From: Caldisericota bacterium
GTDB taxonomy: Bacteria > Caldisericota > Caldisericia > Cryosericales > Cryosericaceae
DNA length: 51,768 bases
NCBI GenBank assembly: GCA_026390195.1
Contig: JAPLGK010000024.1
Coordinates: 1-51,768 of the forward strand
Direction of reading: 5' to 3'
The notes below the pieces were generated by a model. The model had not been told where the DNA came from. It searched no databases and was given only the letters and a program-made list of their open reading frames with translations. The number at the start of each line of letters is the position of its first letter. The stretch's first letter is position 1. Position numbers and translations under genes: made by a program. Positions 23,769-32,132 of this stretch are shown piece after piece.

Positions 23769-24290
23769 ATGAGACTCTACAAGTCACGCAGTTCATACAG
23801 GACAGGTCCTCGCTCATCCAGGAGTGTGGACGGGGCTCGCTATCGTGCTAGGTCCCGGTACAAGGTGGCGCCTTCGGCCAAGCCGGAACAGGCACGCTCC
23901 ACCTGGCGGGATTCGGAGGAGTTGGCGAAGATCCGGCGAGGTCTTCCAGTCTTCCTGGCGTTCTGTGTCGTCCTGGCGATGGTTCTGCCCATTTTCTTCG
24001 GACAGATCAGGCGCGTCATGGCGCCAGAAGGTGAGACCGTTGTCCACATCCAGGCGACCCAGAAGGGGACGCCTTGGTCGGGGCACCTCGCCTTCCGATT
24101 GAATGGAGCGCAGCAGTGGACCGCTTCAATGGTCCCCTACGAAGTCATCGTGCGCCCAGGTGTCTACACCCTGACCGTGACCGGTGGCGGACCTCCTGAC
24201 GCCAGGCTGCTCGGCGTTGCGCCAGTGGGTTCACAGCTAGGTCGCGCCGGAGAGACGATCACGTTCACGGCGGAGTTTGCCTCTCCATAG
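23769..24290 (+). CDS. Single-pass membrane protein with basic N-terminus, unknown function
   Basis: 173 residues, family not recognised. Residues 1-60 are very basic and serine-rich ('KSRSSYRTGPRSSRS', 'ARYRARSRYK'), suited to contact with nucleic acid or lipid head groups. One membrane helix ('LPVFLAFCVVLAMVLPIFFG') at about 62-81 follows. The last 90 residues are polar with beta-like patterns ('WSGHLAFRLNGAQQW', 'VRPGVYTLTVTGGG') resembling a PEGA-type or carboxypeptidase-regulatory-like fold on the outside. GGGGAA upstream supports the ATG. Stand-alone. Confidence 0.6.
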   Translation: MRLYKSRSSYRTGPRSSRSVDGARYRARSRYKVAPSAKPEQARSTWRDSEELAKIRRGLPVFLAFCVVLAMVLPIFFGQIRRVMAPEGETVVHIQATQKGTPWSGHLAFRLNGAQQWTASMVPYEVIVRPGVYTLTVTGGGPPDARLLGVAPVGSQLGRAGETITFTAEFASP

Positions 24291-24859
24291 ATCTCAATCA
24301 CTAGTTCCATTCCTGACGCTCCCGCTGGTTCCACTGCAGCTGGCCTGTTGTTCTTGCCCGCCATTCCCGTGGACGGGGGAGTCCATTTCTCGTACCAGTG
24401 TCAGATGCCTGCCCTCGCGGGCAAGACGAGGGGTCGCCCTCCCCGGGCAGGCAGGGGAGAACGCGATGAATCCCCGGATGTGGAACCCGCTTTCTGGAGG
24501 TAATCATGCTCTTGCATATACTGGCCGGAGCACCGCAGTTGCATCCTTGAAGGGGAGGCGTGCATGGTTCTTCACCGGCATCATGAAGCGTTTGCGGACA
24601 TCGGCTTTGCTGTTCTGCTCATAGTCATGGTGGTATTCCAGCCGATGGCTCCGTCAGGGAGCGTGAGCGCTGCAAACACGAGTTCCGTGTGACACCTGGT
24701 CAGTCAGAAGTCCCGCAACATTTCCTACACCGAGGCGGCAACCGACGCCCGCATTCTTCACAGGATTGGGTGTACGAAACCATGTGTCGTGGCGTACTAG
24801 AAGTGGCAGCATCCATGGGTGCCGCACTCCGGGGGTGACCCCGTAACAGAGGAGACCAC
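24291..24859. other. 569-base interval with hairpins and short frames
   Basis: Contains a GCCTGCCC/GGGCAGGC inverted pair around 24408-24455 with GC-rich pairing inside, a 14-codon frame after a TGGAGG near 24495-24505, and the 42-residue frame at 24564-24692. Nothing else recognised. It could be a structured leader, a small-protein locus or a decayed gene. Confidence 0.35.
24564..24692 (+). CDS. Small secreted or membrane peptide (42 residues)
   Basis: ATG preceded at 6 bases by GGGGAGG, a better ribosome binding site than many real genes here. The product begins MVLHRHHEAFADIG and has a hydrophobic core 'FAVLLIVMVVFQPMA' then 'SGSVSAANTSSV', like a signal peptide that stops soon after its cleavage site. 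It is either a true micropeptide or the surviving start of a lost secreted protein. No homologue recognised. Confidence 0.35.
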   Translation: MVLHRHHEAFADIGFAVLLIVMVVFQPMAPSGSVSAANTSSV

Positions 24860-25717
24860 ATGAGGAAAACGTTGGGAAAGGTTGTCCTGGCAGTTGTCAT
24901 CGCCGGGCTCCTTACAGGCGGTATCGCCATAGTATCAGCAGCGACCAAGGTACGGACCGTGACGACGCCACAAGGGACCAGTGTCGATGTCATCTCGGTG
25001 ACGGGCACAGTGACGGAGGTTTCGACCGCAAGCACTGCTGAGTCCGGCAAGGGTTTCATGGGCATGTTCCGCCGTGGACCTGCGGGCTATGCGAAGATCA
25101 AGGACACCGCGGACGGGACGATCTACAGGCTACAGCTTGGGCGCGAAGAAGCGGCAGGTATTACGATGAAGGTCGGTGACACCGTCACGGTCGAAGGGAC
25201 GTCGGAAACACGAAATGGTGTCAACGAACTACGGATCTGGACCTTCACCGGCGCGGATGGCAAGACCGTCACACTGCGCAAGGCCGACGGGACGCCCAAC
25301 ATCGAGACGGTGAGCGTCGCAGGAACGGTTACTGAAGTCAATGTGCCGACCACGACGACCCCCTCGACTGGTGATACGACGAAGCCAGCTCCAAAGGCAA
25401 TGACAACGATCAAGGTCAAACAGGCCGACGGTACCATCGTGACAGTGGTCCTCGGACGCGACTCCGCTGACGTCACCGTGCAGGTCGGCGATATCGTCAA
25501 GATCGAAGGCTTCAAGACCTCGATGGACGCGAACACGATCATGGCTACCTCGTTCACGGGTGCTGACGGCAAGACCATAAGTCTTGGTGGCAAAGGATTC
25601 GGAGGTTGTGGCATGCCCGGCGGCCGGCGTGATGGGCAGGGTGCCGGCGGTGGGTTCCATGGTGGCATGAAGGGTCCAGGATCTGTCTCGGGCTCCTCCA
25701 CACCGTCTAGCACATAG
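24860..25717 (+). CDS. Secreted protein with two tandem OB-like repeats and a glycine-rich tail
   Basis: 285 residues. Signal peptide at about 1-28 (ends 'VSAATK'). Two copies of an approximately 100-residue unit follow: copy 1 'VTGTVTEV ... VGDTVTVEG ... TFTGADGKTVTL', copy 2 'VAGTVTEV ... VGDIVKIEG ... SFTGADGKTISL'. The pattern of strands suggests OB-fold domains of the YgiW/BOF or stress-tolerance kind; function unknown. The tail (about 240-285) is rich in Gly, with 'GGCGMPGGRRDGQGAGGGFH'. GAGGAG precedes the ATG. A strong hairpin terminator follows. Confidence 0.65.
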   Translation: MRKTLGKVVLAVVIAGLLTGGIAIVSAATKVRTVTTPQGTSVDVISVTGTVTEVSTASTAESGKGFMGMFRRGPAGYAKIKDTADGTIYRLQLGREEAAGITMKVGDTVTVEGTSETRNGVNELRIWTFTGADGKTVTLRKADGTPNIETVSVAGTVTEVNVPTTTTPSTGDTTKPAPKAMTTIKVKQADGTIVTVVLGRDSADVTVQVGDIVKIEGFKTSMDANTIMATSFTGADGKTISLGGKGFGGCGMPGGRRDGQGAGGGFHGGMKGPGSVSGSSTPSST

Positions 25718-25741
25718 TACGCGCTTCCTCCCTGGACGTGA

Positions 25742-25769
25742 TTTGACCCCCGCTTCGGCGGGGGTCAAA
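25742..25769 (+). terminator. Strong hairpin terminator
   Basis: TTTGACCCCCGC, loop TTCG, exact complement GCGGGGGTCAAA. Twelve-bp stem with a stable UUCG tetraloop; A/T bases on both sides could let it act in both directions. Confidence 0.8.
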
Positions 25770-25944
25770 CATGCATAGATGGGAAATCCCTCGCGTTCCT
25801 TTCCGTGGTTCCCCTCGAGGCAGGAACCCATGTCCCTGAGAAAACACTGATGGCAGTCTGCCCGGCCATGACGAATCAGCGGGCTGTCATCAGCCGACTG
25901 GGATCAGACAACGGGGTTTGTGCCACATCGGGACACAAATGGGG

Positions 25945-25950
25945 TATAAT
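25945..25950 (+). promoter_or_regulatory. -10 element upstream of the carboxyltransferase gene
   Basis: Perfect TATAAT 80 bases before the GTG start; no convincing -35. The rest of 25770-26030 is unassigned. Confidence 0.45.
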
Positions 25951-26030
25951 GGCGAAGCACAGGCAGCAGAGGGTACCGTCCGCCGTCCTGCCGGGTTCGC
26001 GGTGGAGAAATCGCTGCAGAGGGGGTTCAC

Positions 26031-27500
26031 GTGTCCAACAGGTTCAGTGTGAACGTCGGTGGCAAGTCGTTCGACGTCGAGATTGAGGAAATCGGTGCGA
26101 GAAGCAAACCAGACCGGGCATCCCCATCCTCAAGTATGGCTCCGGCTCACAAGGTCGGCATCATGGAGACGATCCTCCGGGACGCGCAGCAGTCGCTCAT
26201 TGCCACCCGCATGACCACGAAGGAGATGGAGCCTGCGTTCGAGGCGATCGACGCGGTCGGATACCATTCCATCGAGATGTGGGGCGGGGCGACCTTCGAC
26301 TCCTGCCTGCGCTTTCTCCACGAAGACCCATGGGAACGCTTGCGCACGGTGCGCCATGCCATGAAGCATACCAAGCTGCAGATGCTGCTGCGCGGTCAGA
26401 ATGTCCTCGGCTACAAGAACTATGCCGACGATGTCGTGGACGCCTTTGTCGAGAAGTCGCTCAAGAATGGCATCGACATCATCCGCGTCTTCGACGCACT
26501 CAATGACATGCGTAACGTGGAACGTGCCATCTGGACGACCAAGAAGCTGGGTGGCACCGCTCAGGGCTGCATCGTCTTCACCATCGCTCCGACCTATACG
26601 ATCGACAAGTATGTGGGTATCGCCCGCGAGCTCGAGCAGATGGGCGTCGACAGCATCGCCATCAAGGACATGGCTGGCCTCCTGACCCCTTATTCGACCT
26701 ACGACCTGGTGGCGGCGCTGAAGGAGATGACCAGCCTGCCCATTCAGATCCACAGCCACTACACGACCGGCCTGGCGGGACAGTCGTACCTCAAGGGGAT
26801 CGAGGCTGGAGCCGACGTCGTCGACTGCGCCATCTCTCCATTTGCCAACGCAACGTCGCAGCCGTGTACCGAGACCATGGTGGCCGCGCTCAAAGGAACG
26901 CCGTACGACACGGGTATCGACCTCGAAGCCCTGAACGCTGTGGCGCAGTTCTTCATCCCGGTCCGCGAGAAGGCGCTGGAGTCGGGTTTGCTGGACGCCA
27001 AGGTGATGGGGGTCGATGTGAACGCGCTCATCTACCAGCTGCCCGGCGGCATGATCTCCAACATGGTCAGCCAGCTCAAGCAGGCCAACATGCTCGACCG
27101 GTACCAGGAGGTTCTCAAGGAGGTGCCACAGGTGCGCGCGGACCTGGGCTACCCGCCCCTCGTTACGCCCACGTCGCAGATCGTCGGCACGCAGGCCGTG
27201 TTCAACGTGATGATGGGCCGGTACGTGCAATGCACCAAGGAGACCAAGGCGCTCGTCAGGGGAGAGTACGGCCGCGCGTCGGTGCCGATCTCGGACGAGA
27301 TCAAGCAGCTGATCATCGGCGACGAACCGACCATCGACTGCCGTCCCGCGGACCTGATCGAACCTCAGATGGCCAAGTTCCAGGGCGAGGTCAAGGAGTA
27401 TGCCCAGCAGGAGGAAGACGTCCTGTCGTATGCCATCTTCCCTCAGGTGGCACTCGACTTCTTCAAGTGGCGCAAGGAACAGCAGGAGAACAAGGCTTGA
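26031..27500 (+). CDS. Biotin-dependent carboxyltransferase subunit (PycB/OadA type)
   Basis: 489 residues. TIM-barrel carboxyltransferase of pyruvate carboxylase B/oxaloacetate decarboxylase alpha: 'METILRDAQQSLIATRM', 'EMWGGATFDSCLRFLHEDPW', 'LLRGQNVLGYKNYADDVV', 'IKDMAGLLTP', the metal-binding 'IHSHYTTGL' and 'ISPFANATSQPCTE'. Moves CO2 between carboxybiotin and pyruvate/oxaloacetate. No C-terminal biotin domain, so a separate carrier is needed; none is in the window. Residues 1-22 ('SNRFSVNVGGKSFDVEIEE') look like the first strands of a biotin-carrier subunit (GcdC/OadA tail type), an odd place for them. GTG start with AGAGGGGG upstream. The 488-codon frame on the opposite strand is a shadow. 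Confidence 0.9.
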   Translation: MSNRFSVNVGGKSFDVEIEEIGARSKPDRASPSSSMAPAHKVGIMETILRDAQQSLIATRMTTKEMEPAFEAIDAVGYHSIEMWGGATFDSCLRFLHEDPWERLRTVRHAMKHTKLQMLLRGQNVLGYKNYADDVVDAFVEKSLKNGIDIIRVFDALNDMRNVERAIWTTKKLGGTAQGCIVFTIAPTYTIDKYVGIARELEQMGVDSIAIKDMAGLLTPYSTYDLVAALKEMTSLPIQIHSHYTTGLAGQSYLKGIEAGADVVDCAISPFANATSQPCTETMVAALKGTPYDTGIDLEALNAVAQFFIPVREKALESGLLDAKVMGVDVNALIYQLPGGMISNMVSQLKQANMLDRYQEVLKEVPQVRADLGYPPLVTPTSQIVGTQAVFNVMMGRYVQCTKETKALVRGEYGRASVPISDEIKQLIIGDEPTIDCRPADLIEPQMAKFQGEVKEYAQQEEDVLSYAIFPQVALDFFKWRKEQQENKA

Positions 27501-27687
27501 TTGACCATTTCCTGTCCAGCAAGCTGTCGGGGGCCCTTGCACGAAGGCCCCGTTCGCATCCCGGGCGTGTCCACGGAGACTGCTCGCCCTCTTCACGATT
27601 CGCCACAGGTGTGTGCTGATGCATCAAGGCGCCGAACGATTGCTGAGACAATTCGCTTGGTGCTCAGAGCCCCGCCCTACCTGTTGC
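27501..27687 (+). terminator. Region after the carboxyltransferase gene with a weak hairpin
   Basis: GGGGCC (27531-27536) pairs with GGCCCC (27547-27552), loop of 10, followed by GTTCG. Nothing else recognised before the promoter at 27688. Confidence 0.35.
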
Positions 27688-27715
27688 TTGACAAAAGATG
27701 CCGTTCGTGTAATGT
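27688..27715 (+). promoter_or_regulatory. Promoter of the oligopeptide ABC operon
   Basis: TTGACA at 27688-27693, 16 bases, TAATGT at 27710-27715. The leader before the ATG at 27935 is about 210 bases; it contains no recognised riboswitch and no convincing leader peptide. Confidence 0.6.
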
Positions 27716-27934
27716 TGAAATAGATGTTGATGTGCCTTGCCATACGCCGTGGCGCAACAGGGACGTGCACCATGTGTGTGGAGACTGGTGTTGCGTCTTT
27801 GCAAACTGGTAACCGTGACTGAGCAACTGAGGTTGATTAATGCGATAACTGCCTGCGAGGAAGGAGGTCCTCGCCAACCACCGTTCCACCTGAACTCGTT
27901 TTCAGCAACTACCCTACTAAGGAAGGAGAATTAC

Positions 27935-30160
27935 ATGAGGAGATTCCTATCTATCGTTCTTGCAGTCGTTATGCTGCTTGCCGTCTGTTCCCCAGTCCTC
28001 ACCGCGCGCGCTGCCGGCTTCAAGGATGTCGCCGCGTCGTACTGGGCATATGACGCGATTACCGCGCTAGCCGCGAAGAAAGTTGTCACCGGCTACGCGG
28101 ACGGCACCTTCAGGCCCGAGGCCAAGGTCACCCGCGAAGAGTTCGCCAAGATGATCGCCGTCGCCAAGAGCCTCGCCACGGGCCTCGCCCCCGTCACCGC
28201 CAAGGCGAAATTCAGTGACGTCCCCGCGACCCGCTGGTCCTACGGCGTCGTCGAAGCAGCTGCCAAGGCCGGGTATATCAAAGGTTATGCAGATGGAACA
28301 TTTAAGCCTGCAGGCTTTATTACCAGGCAAGAGCTTGCTGTTCTTGGTGTGAGAGTTCTTGGCAAAGAAGCAGAAGCAAATGCCTTCACAGGCGACCCAA
28401 TTGTTTGGGCGAATGATCTAAAATCAATCTCAAGCTGGGCAATTGGTGCAGTGACTCTTGCGTACAGGCCTGACATTCAGATTATGACGTATAGGCTTCC
28501 AGCAGGAGTAGTTGCTCCGCAGGATGGTTCAACAAGGGCAGAGTGTGCTTATGCAATCTACAAGATTATTCTTCCTCCACAGGTTGGTGGAAAGGTTACA
28601 ATTGCACAAACACAAGAACCCGATGCACTTCCTTCTTTCGCAACATCGATGATGGCAGCAAGGGAACTTGAAATGCAATTTGAAGATAGTCTGATTTATG
28701 AGTTCCCGAACGGAACGCTTGCCCCAAGGATTTCTCTCAATGTCCCCAATACTGCTGATGGCACATGGAAAGTCTACAAAGTTGATGGCAAGGATTACAT
28801 GACGACTACTTACTATTTGAGAAAGGGTGTGAAGTGGTCTGATGGCGTTCCAGTTGACTACAAGGCAGATATCAATTATGCAGTATATGAGATTTATCTT
28901 TCAGGAAAAGTCTCTCAGATTCCTACAACTGACCCATATGACAAGATTGAGAAGATCGAATTCCCGGACCCATACACAATGGTCATTACCTGGAATGCCT
29001 TAACTCCTTTTGCAAATATGGGACTTCCGATTCTTCCATCCCACTATTACAGCCAAGTAAAAACCGAAGACCTTACGGCATCTGACCTTATCAAGAAGCC
29101 AGTCCATCTAGGACCATATCAGATTAAGACCTGGTCCGAAGGTGCTTATATCTCCTTGGTTCCAAATCCCTACTGGTTTGGTTGGGCAGGCTCTAAGCCT
29201 CTTGTTCAGGAATACGATTATCGATGGTACCCTGATACGAACACAATGCTCATGAATGTTCAAGCAGGCGCATGCGATGTTACTCTCATTGGACTTGGAG
29301 CAAAAGAGGCAAAGCAAGCAGCAGGCATTAAGACAATAAAGATTCAGTATATTCCTTCTACCTACTGGGAGCATTTTGACTTGAATGTTGACGACCCTAT
29401 CTTAAGTGACGTTAATGTCAGGAAGGCTATTGCGTACGGAATTGGCTACCAGGATATTGTAGATAGAGTCCATCTTGGAGTAAGAAGTGTCAATAATACC
29501 TTGATCTTCTTCCCTGGCTCACAATACACCAAGCCTGGTACATTTACCCCTGCCTACGACCTTGAAATGGCAAAGAAACTGCTTGATCAGGCAGGGTGGA
29601 AAGTTGGAGCGGACGGCTATAGGTACAAGGACGGAAAGAAGTTGACTCTTGAGCTTTCTACTACTACAAGGCAAGATAGGAAGGATTCAGGAGTGGTTCT
29701 TCAAGCCCAAATGAAGCAGATTGGTATTGACATTGTACTAAAATTCCTAAATTCTACGTATTTCTTTGGCACTTACTGCACTCATAGAATGTTCCAGATT
29801 GCAATGTTTGCATGGGGTGGAGACCCCGTTGATCCTTCCGGCTATACCATGTATGGGGCAGATCAAATCCCAACTGAAGCGAATAACTGGCAAGGACAGA
29901 ACTATACTGGTATCAACGACAAGACTCTCAACGATGCTTTTTACACTGCAACGCATGAAGTTGATACAGCCATCAGAATCAAGAACTACTTTGTTGGTCT
30001 GCAAAGATTGACTGAACTTGTTCCTGAAATTCCTTTGAACTGGTGGGTAGACATTTACACTCCAAAGACTAATCTTGCAATGGCAGGATTCCAGTATAGC
30101 CTTTCATCATCTCTTGGCTATACTTACAACTCTGAACTCTGGTATTGGGAGAAGAAATAG
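27935..30160 (+). CDS. SLH-anchored oligopeptide-binding protein (SBP family 5)
   Basis: 741 residues. Signal peptide 1-27 without lipobox. Three S-layer-homology units: about 28-75 ('FKDVAASYWAYDAITALAAK', 'GYADGTFRPEAKVTREEF'), about 93-140 ('FSDVPATRWSYGVVEAAAKA', 'GYADGTFKPAGFITRQE') and a weaker one to about 213. From about 220 it is a peptide/nickel-type binding protein ('LRKGVKWSDGVPVDYKAD', 'VRKAIAYGIGYQDIV', 'LEMAKKLLDQAGWKV'). The SLH part would tie it to the wall instead of a lipid. GGAAGGAG precedes the ATG. Codon use flips from GC-rich to AT-rich near residue 112 (base about 28270), inside SLH unit 2. Confidence 0.92.
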   Translation: MRRFLSIVLAVVMLLAVCSPVLTARAAGFKDVAASYWAYDAITALAAKKVVTGYADGTFRPEAKVTREEFAKMIAVAKSLATGLAPVTAKAKFSDVPATRWSYGVVEAAAKAGYIKGYADGTFKPAGFITRQELAVLGVRVLGKEAEANAFTGDPIVWANDLKSISSWAIGAVTLAYRPDIQIMTYRLPAGVVAPQDGSTRAECAYAIYKIILPPQVGGKVTIAQTQEPDALPSFATSMMAARELEMQFEDSLIYEFPNGTLAPRISLNVPNTADGTWKVYKVDGKDYMTTTYYLRKGVKWSDGVPVDYKADINYAVYEIYLSGKVSQIPTTDPYDKIEKIEFPDPYTMVITWNALTPFANMGLPILPSHYYSQVKTEDLTASDLIKKPVHLGPYQIKTWSEGAYISLVPNPYWFGWAGSKPLVQEYDYRWYPDTNTMLMNVQAGACDVTLIGLGAKEAKQAAGIKTIKIQYIPSTYWEHFDLNVDDPILSDVNVRKAIAYGIGYQDIVDRVHLGVRSVNNTLIFFPGSQYTKPGTFTPAYDLEMAKKLLDQAGWKVGADGYRYKDGKKLTLELSTTTRQDRKDSGVVLQAQMKQIGIDIVLKFLNSTYFFGTYCTHRMFQIAMFAWGGDPVDPSGYTMYGADQIPTEANNWQGQNYTGINDKTLNDAFYTATHEVDTAIRIKNYFVGLQRLTELVPEIPLNWWVDIYTPKTNLAMAGFQYSLSSSLGYTYNSELWYWEKK

Positions 30161-30186
30161 TACAATTTGATTTTTGAATTCTTTGT

Positions 30187-30211
30187 GGGGCCCCTTGCAA
30201 AAAGGGGCCCC
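30187..30211 (+). terminator. Hairpin between binding protein and permease genes
   Basis: GGGGCCCC (30187-30194), loop TTGCAAAAA, GGGGCCCC (30204-30211). No T-tract, so it probably acts as an attenuator or RNA-stabilising stem giving more binding protein than permease. Confidence 0.6.
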
Positions 30212-30253
30212 TTGCAAAGGAGCCCCGAGTATGATAAGGAGGTTTTCTAAACA

Positions 30254-31222
30254 GTGAAAACATATGTCACAAAAAGAATCCTGCAGATGATCCCATTATT
30301 CATCGGAGTTGCTCTTGTTACTTTCTTGATACTCAGTCTGGTTGGCGACCCATTTACACAAATGATGGTTAACCCTCGAATCAGGCCTGCAGATATTGCA
30401 AGGCTAAAGCATCAGTGGGGTTTTGACCTCCCCATTTACTTGAGGTTTTTCAAATGGTTTTGGTCTATGCTTACGGGGAATTGGGGTCTTTCAATTTTTG
30501 CAGGCGGTCGAGCCGTCACTGAACTTGTTGGCCACGCAATAGGCTGGACTCTCAAATTCTCACTCGCAGCGTTCATTTTGGCATTTGTGGTATCAGTGCC
30601 TATAGGAATCTATTCTGCTATTAGACAATATACACTATTTGACTATGTTTTTACAGGATTTTCTTTCTTTGGTATGTCAATGCCAACATTTTGGTTTGGT
30701 TTTGTCTTGTTGATGATTTTTGGATTGAAGCTTCACTGGTTGCCTATTGGCGGAATAATGACTCCTGGCATGGAAAGCGCGCCTTTTTTCGCAAGAGTAT
30801 TGGATCAAGCAAAGTACTTCATATTGCCGGTAATCGTACTTTCCTTTTTTCAAATGGGTTCCTGGATGAGATACACTCGAAGTTCTATGCTTGAGGTAGT
30901 GCATCAGGACTATCTACGGACCGCAAGGGCAAAAGGACTCCCAGAGAGAACAGTCATAGTAAAACATGCGTTACGAAATGCTCTTATCCCTATTGTCACC
31001 TTACTTGGATTGGCGCTGCCCGGTCTGATTTCTGGCGCCATGATTACTGAAACTGTTTTTGCAATTCCTGGGATGGGAAGATTGACGCTTAACGCGATGA
31101 CGAGCAATGATTTTCCACTTGCAATGGCCTGTCTCTTGATTGAATCCTACCTTCTAATCCTAGGTAACCTTGTTGCGGATCTCCTGTACGCTATGGTAGA
31201 TCCCCGCATCAAGTATAGTTAA
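30254..31222 (+). CDS. oppB: Oligopeptide ABC permease, OppB/DppB type
   Basis: 322 residues, six membrane helices. GTG start with AAGGAGG about 11 bases upstream. 'FKFSLAAFILAFVVSVPIGIYSA'-like core, and the EAA loop 'DYLRTARAKGLPERTVIVKHALRNALIP' (given here in two parts: DYLRTARAKGLPE and HALRNALIP), the site that docks on the ATPases. C-terminal 'ETVFAIPGMGRL' is also typical. Forms the import channel with the next gene. Wholly inside the low-GC segment. Confidence 0.9.
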   Translation: MKTYVTKRILQMIPLFIGVALVTFLILSLVGDPFTQMMVNPRIRPADIARLKHQWGFDLPIYLRFFKWFWSMLTGNWGLSIFAGGRAVTELVGHAIGWTLKFSLAAFILAFVVSVPIGIYSAIRQYTLFDYVFTGFSFFGMSMPTFWFGFVLLMIFGLKLHWLPIGGIMTPGMESAPFFARVLDQAKYFILPVIVLSFFQMGSWMRYTRSSMLEVVHQDYLRTARAKGLPERTVIVKHALRNALIPIVTLLGLALPGLISGAMITETVFAIPGMGRLTLNAMTSNDFPLAMACLLIESYLLILGNLVADLLYAMVDPRIKYS

Positions 31223-31231
31223 GAGGTAGAA

Positions 31232-32125
31232 ATGATTGGAGAGTTAACTCAACAAAAGGAAGTCAGTACAAGGGTTGAAGGTTACTGGTATCTTGTCGGC
31301 AAACACTTGAAGAAGCATAAGTTAGCTGTTTTTTCAATGTTTCTGCTGGCTATTATAGTATTGCTCTGTGTTTTTGGTCCGTATTTCACTCGTTATACGA
31401 TGAATGAAATGGGTAATGCAACAACTGATGTTTTGCAGGCCCCATCTTCAAGACATTGGTTTGGAACGGATGAACTAGGAAGAGATGTTTTCACGAGAGT
31501 ACTGCTTGGCGGAAGGATTTCTCTTTTGGTAGGGTTTTCGTCTGTTTTCTCTGCACTTCTTGTAGGAATAGTTGTTGGCGCATATGCAGGTTATTATGGC
31601 GGTATCCTTGATGCAGTTTTGATGAGATTCACTGACATAATGTTTTCAATCCCAGTGCTTCCCCTGCTTGTTGTTCTTTCTTCAGTTATTCCTGGTGCAG
31701 GAGTTTGGAAGATTGTCCTCATTATTGCAATTTTCGGCTGGATGACAGATGCAAGAATAATAAGGGGCCTGTTCCTTTCCCTTCGAGAAAGTGAGTTCAC
31801 TGAAGCCGCGAGAGCAATAGGTGTATCAAATGCAGGAATTATCTGGAGACATTTGCTTCCTAACGCACTTGCTCCAATTATCGTGTCTGCCACACTTGGA
31901 GTTGGAGGAAACATCATCTATGAAGCGGCGTTAAGCTATCTTGGATTCGGCGTTATGCCACCAACCCCTTCTTGGGGTAACATCCTCCAGAATGCTCAGT
32001 ATGCTATGACAATTGCTCCCTGGCTCGTATGGACGCCGGGGTTGGCAATCCTGATTACCGCCATTGGTTTCAATTTCCTTGGTGACGGTCTTCGTGATGC
32101 AATGGATCCAAGGCTTTATAGGTAG
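31232..32125 (+). CDS. oppC: Oligopeptide ABC permease, OppC/DppC type
   Basis: 297 residues. N-terminal cytoplasmic stretch and first helix, then 'HWFGTDELGRDVFTRVLLGGRISL', the OppC hallmark (HxxGTDxxGRD), the EAA loop 'FTEAARAIGVSNAGIIWRHLLPN' (parts: EAARAIGVS, RHLLPN) and 'LSYLGFGVMPPTPSWG'. GAGGT before the ATG. Forms the heterodimeric channel with OppB. Wholly inside the low-GC segment. Confidence 0.9.
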   Translation: MIGELTQQKEVSTRVEGYWYLVGKHLKKHKLAVFSMFLLAIIVLLCVFGPYFTRYTMNEMGNATTDVLQAPSSRHWFGTDELGRDVFTRVLLGGRISLLVGFSSVFSALLVGIVVGAYAGYYGGILDAVLMRFTDIMFSIPVLPLLVVLSSVIPGAGVWKIVLIIAIFGWMTDARIIRGLFLSLRESEFTEAARAIGVSNAGIIWRHLLPNALAPIIVSATLGVGGNIIYEAALSYLGFGVMPPTPSWGNILQNAQYAMTIAPWLVWTPGLAILITAIGFNFLGDGLRDAMDPRLYR

Positions 32126-32132
32126 GTGAAAA

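Noticed and set aside
26130..27596. A 488-codon open frame on the minus strand opposite the carboxyltransferase gene
   Set aside because: Composition is a mirror of the sense codons (Leu/Asp/His/Arg-rich), no start signal and no family; the plus-strand gene is unmistakable.
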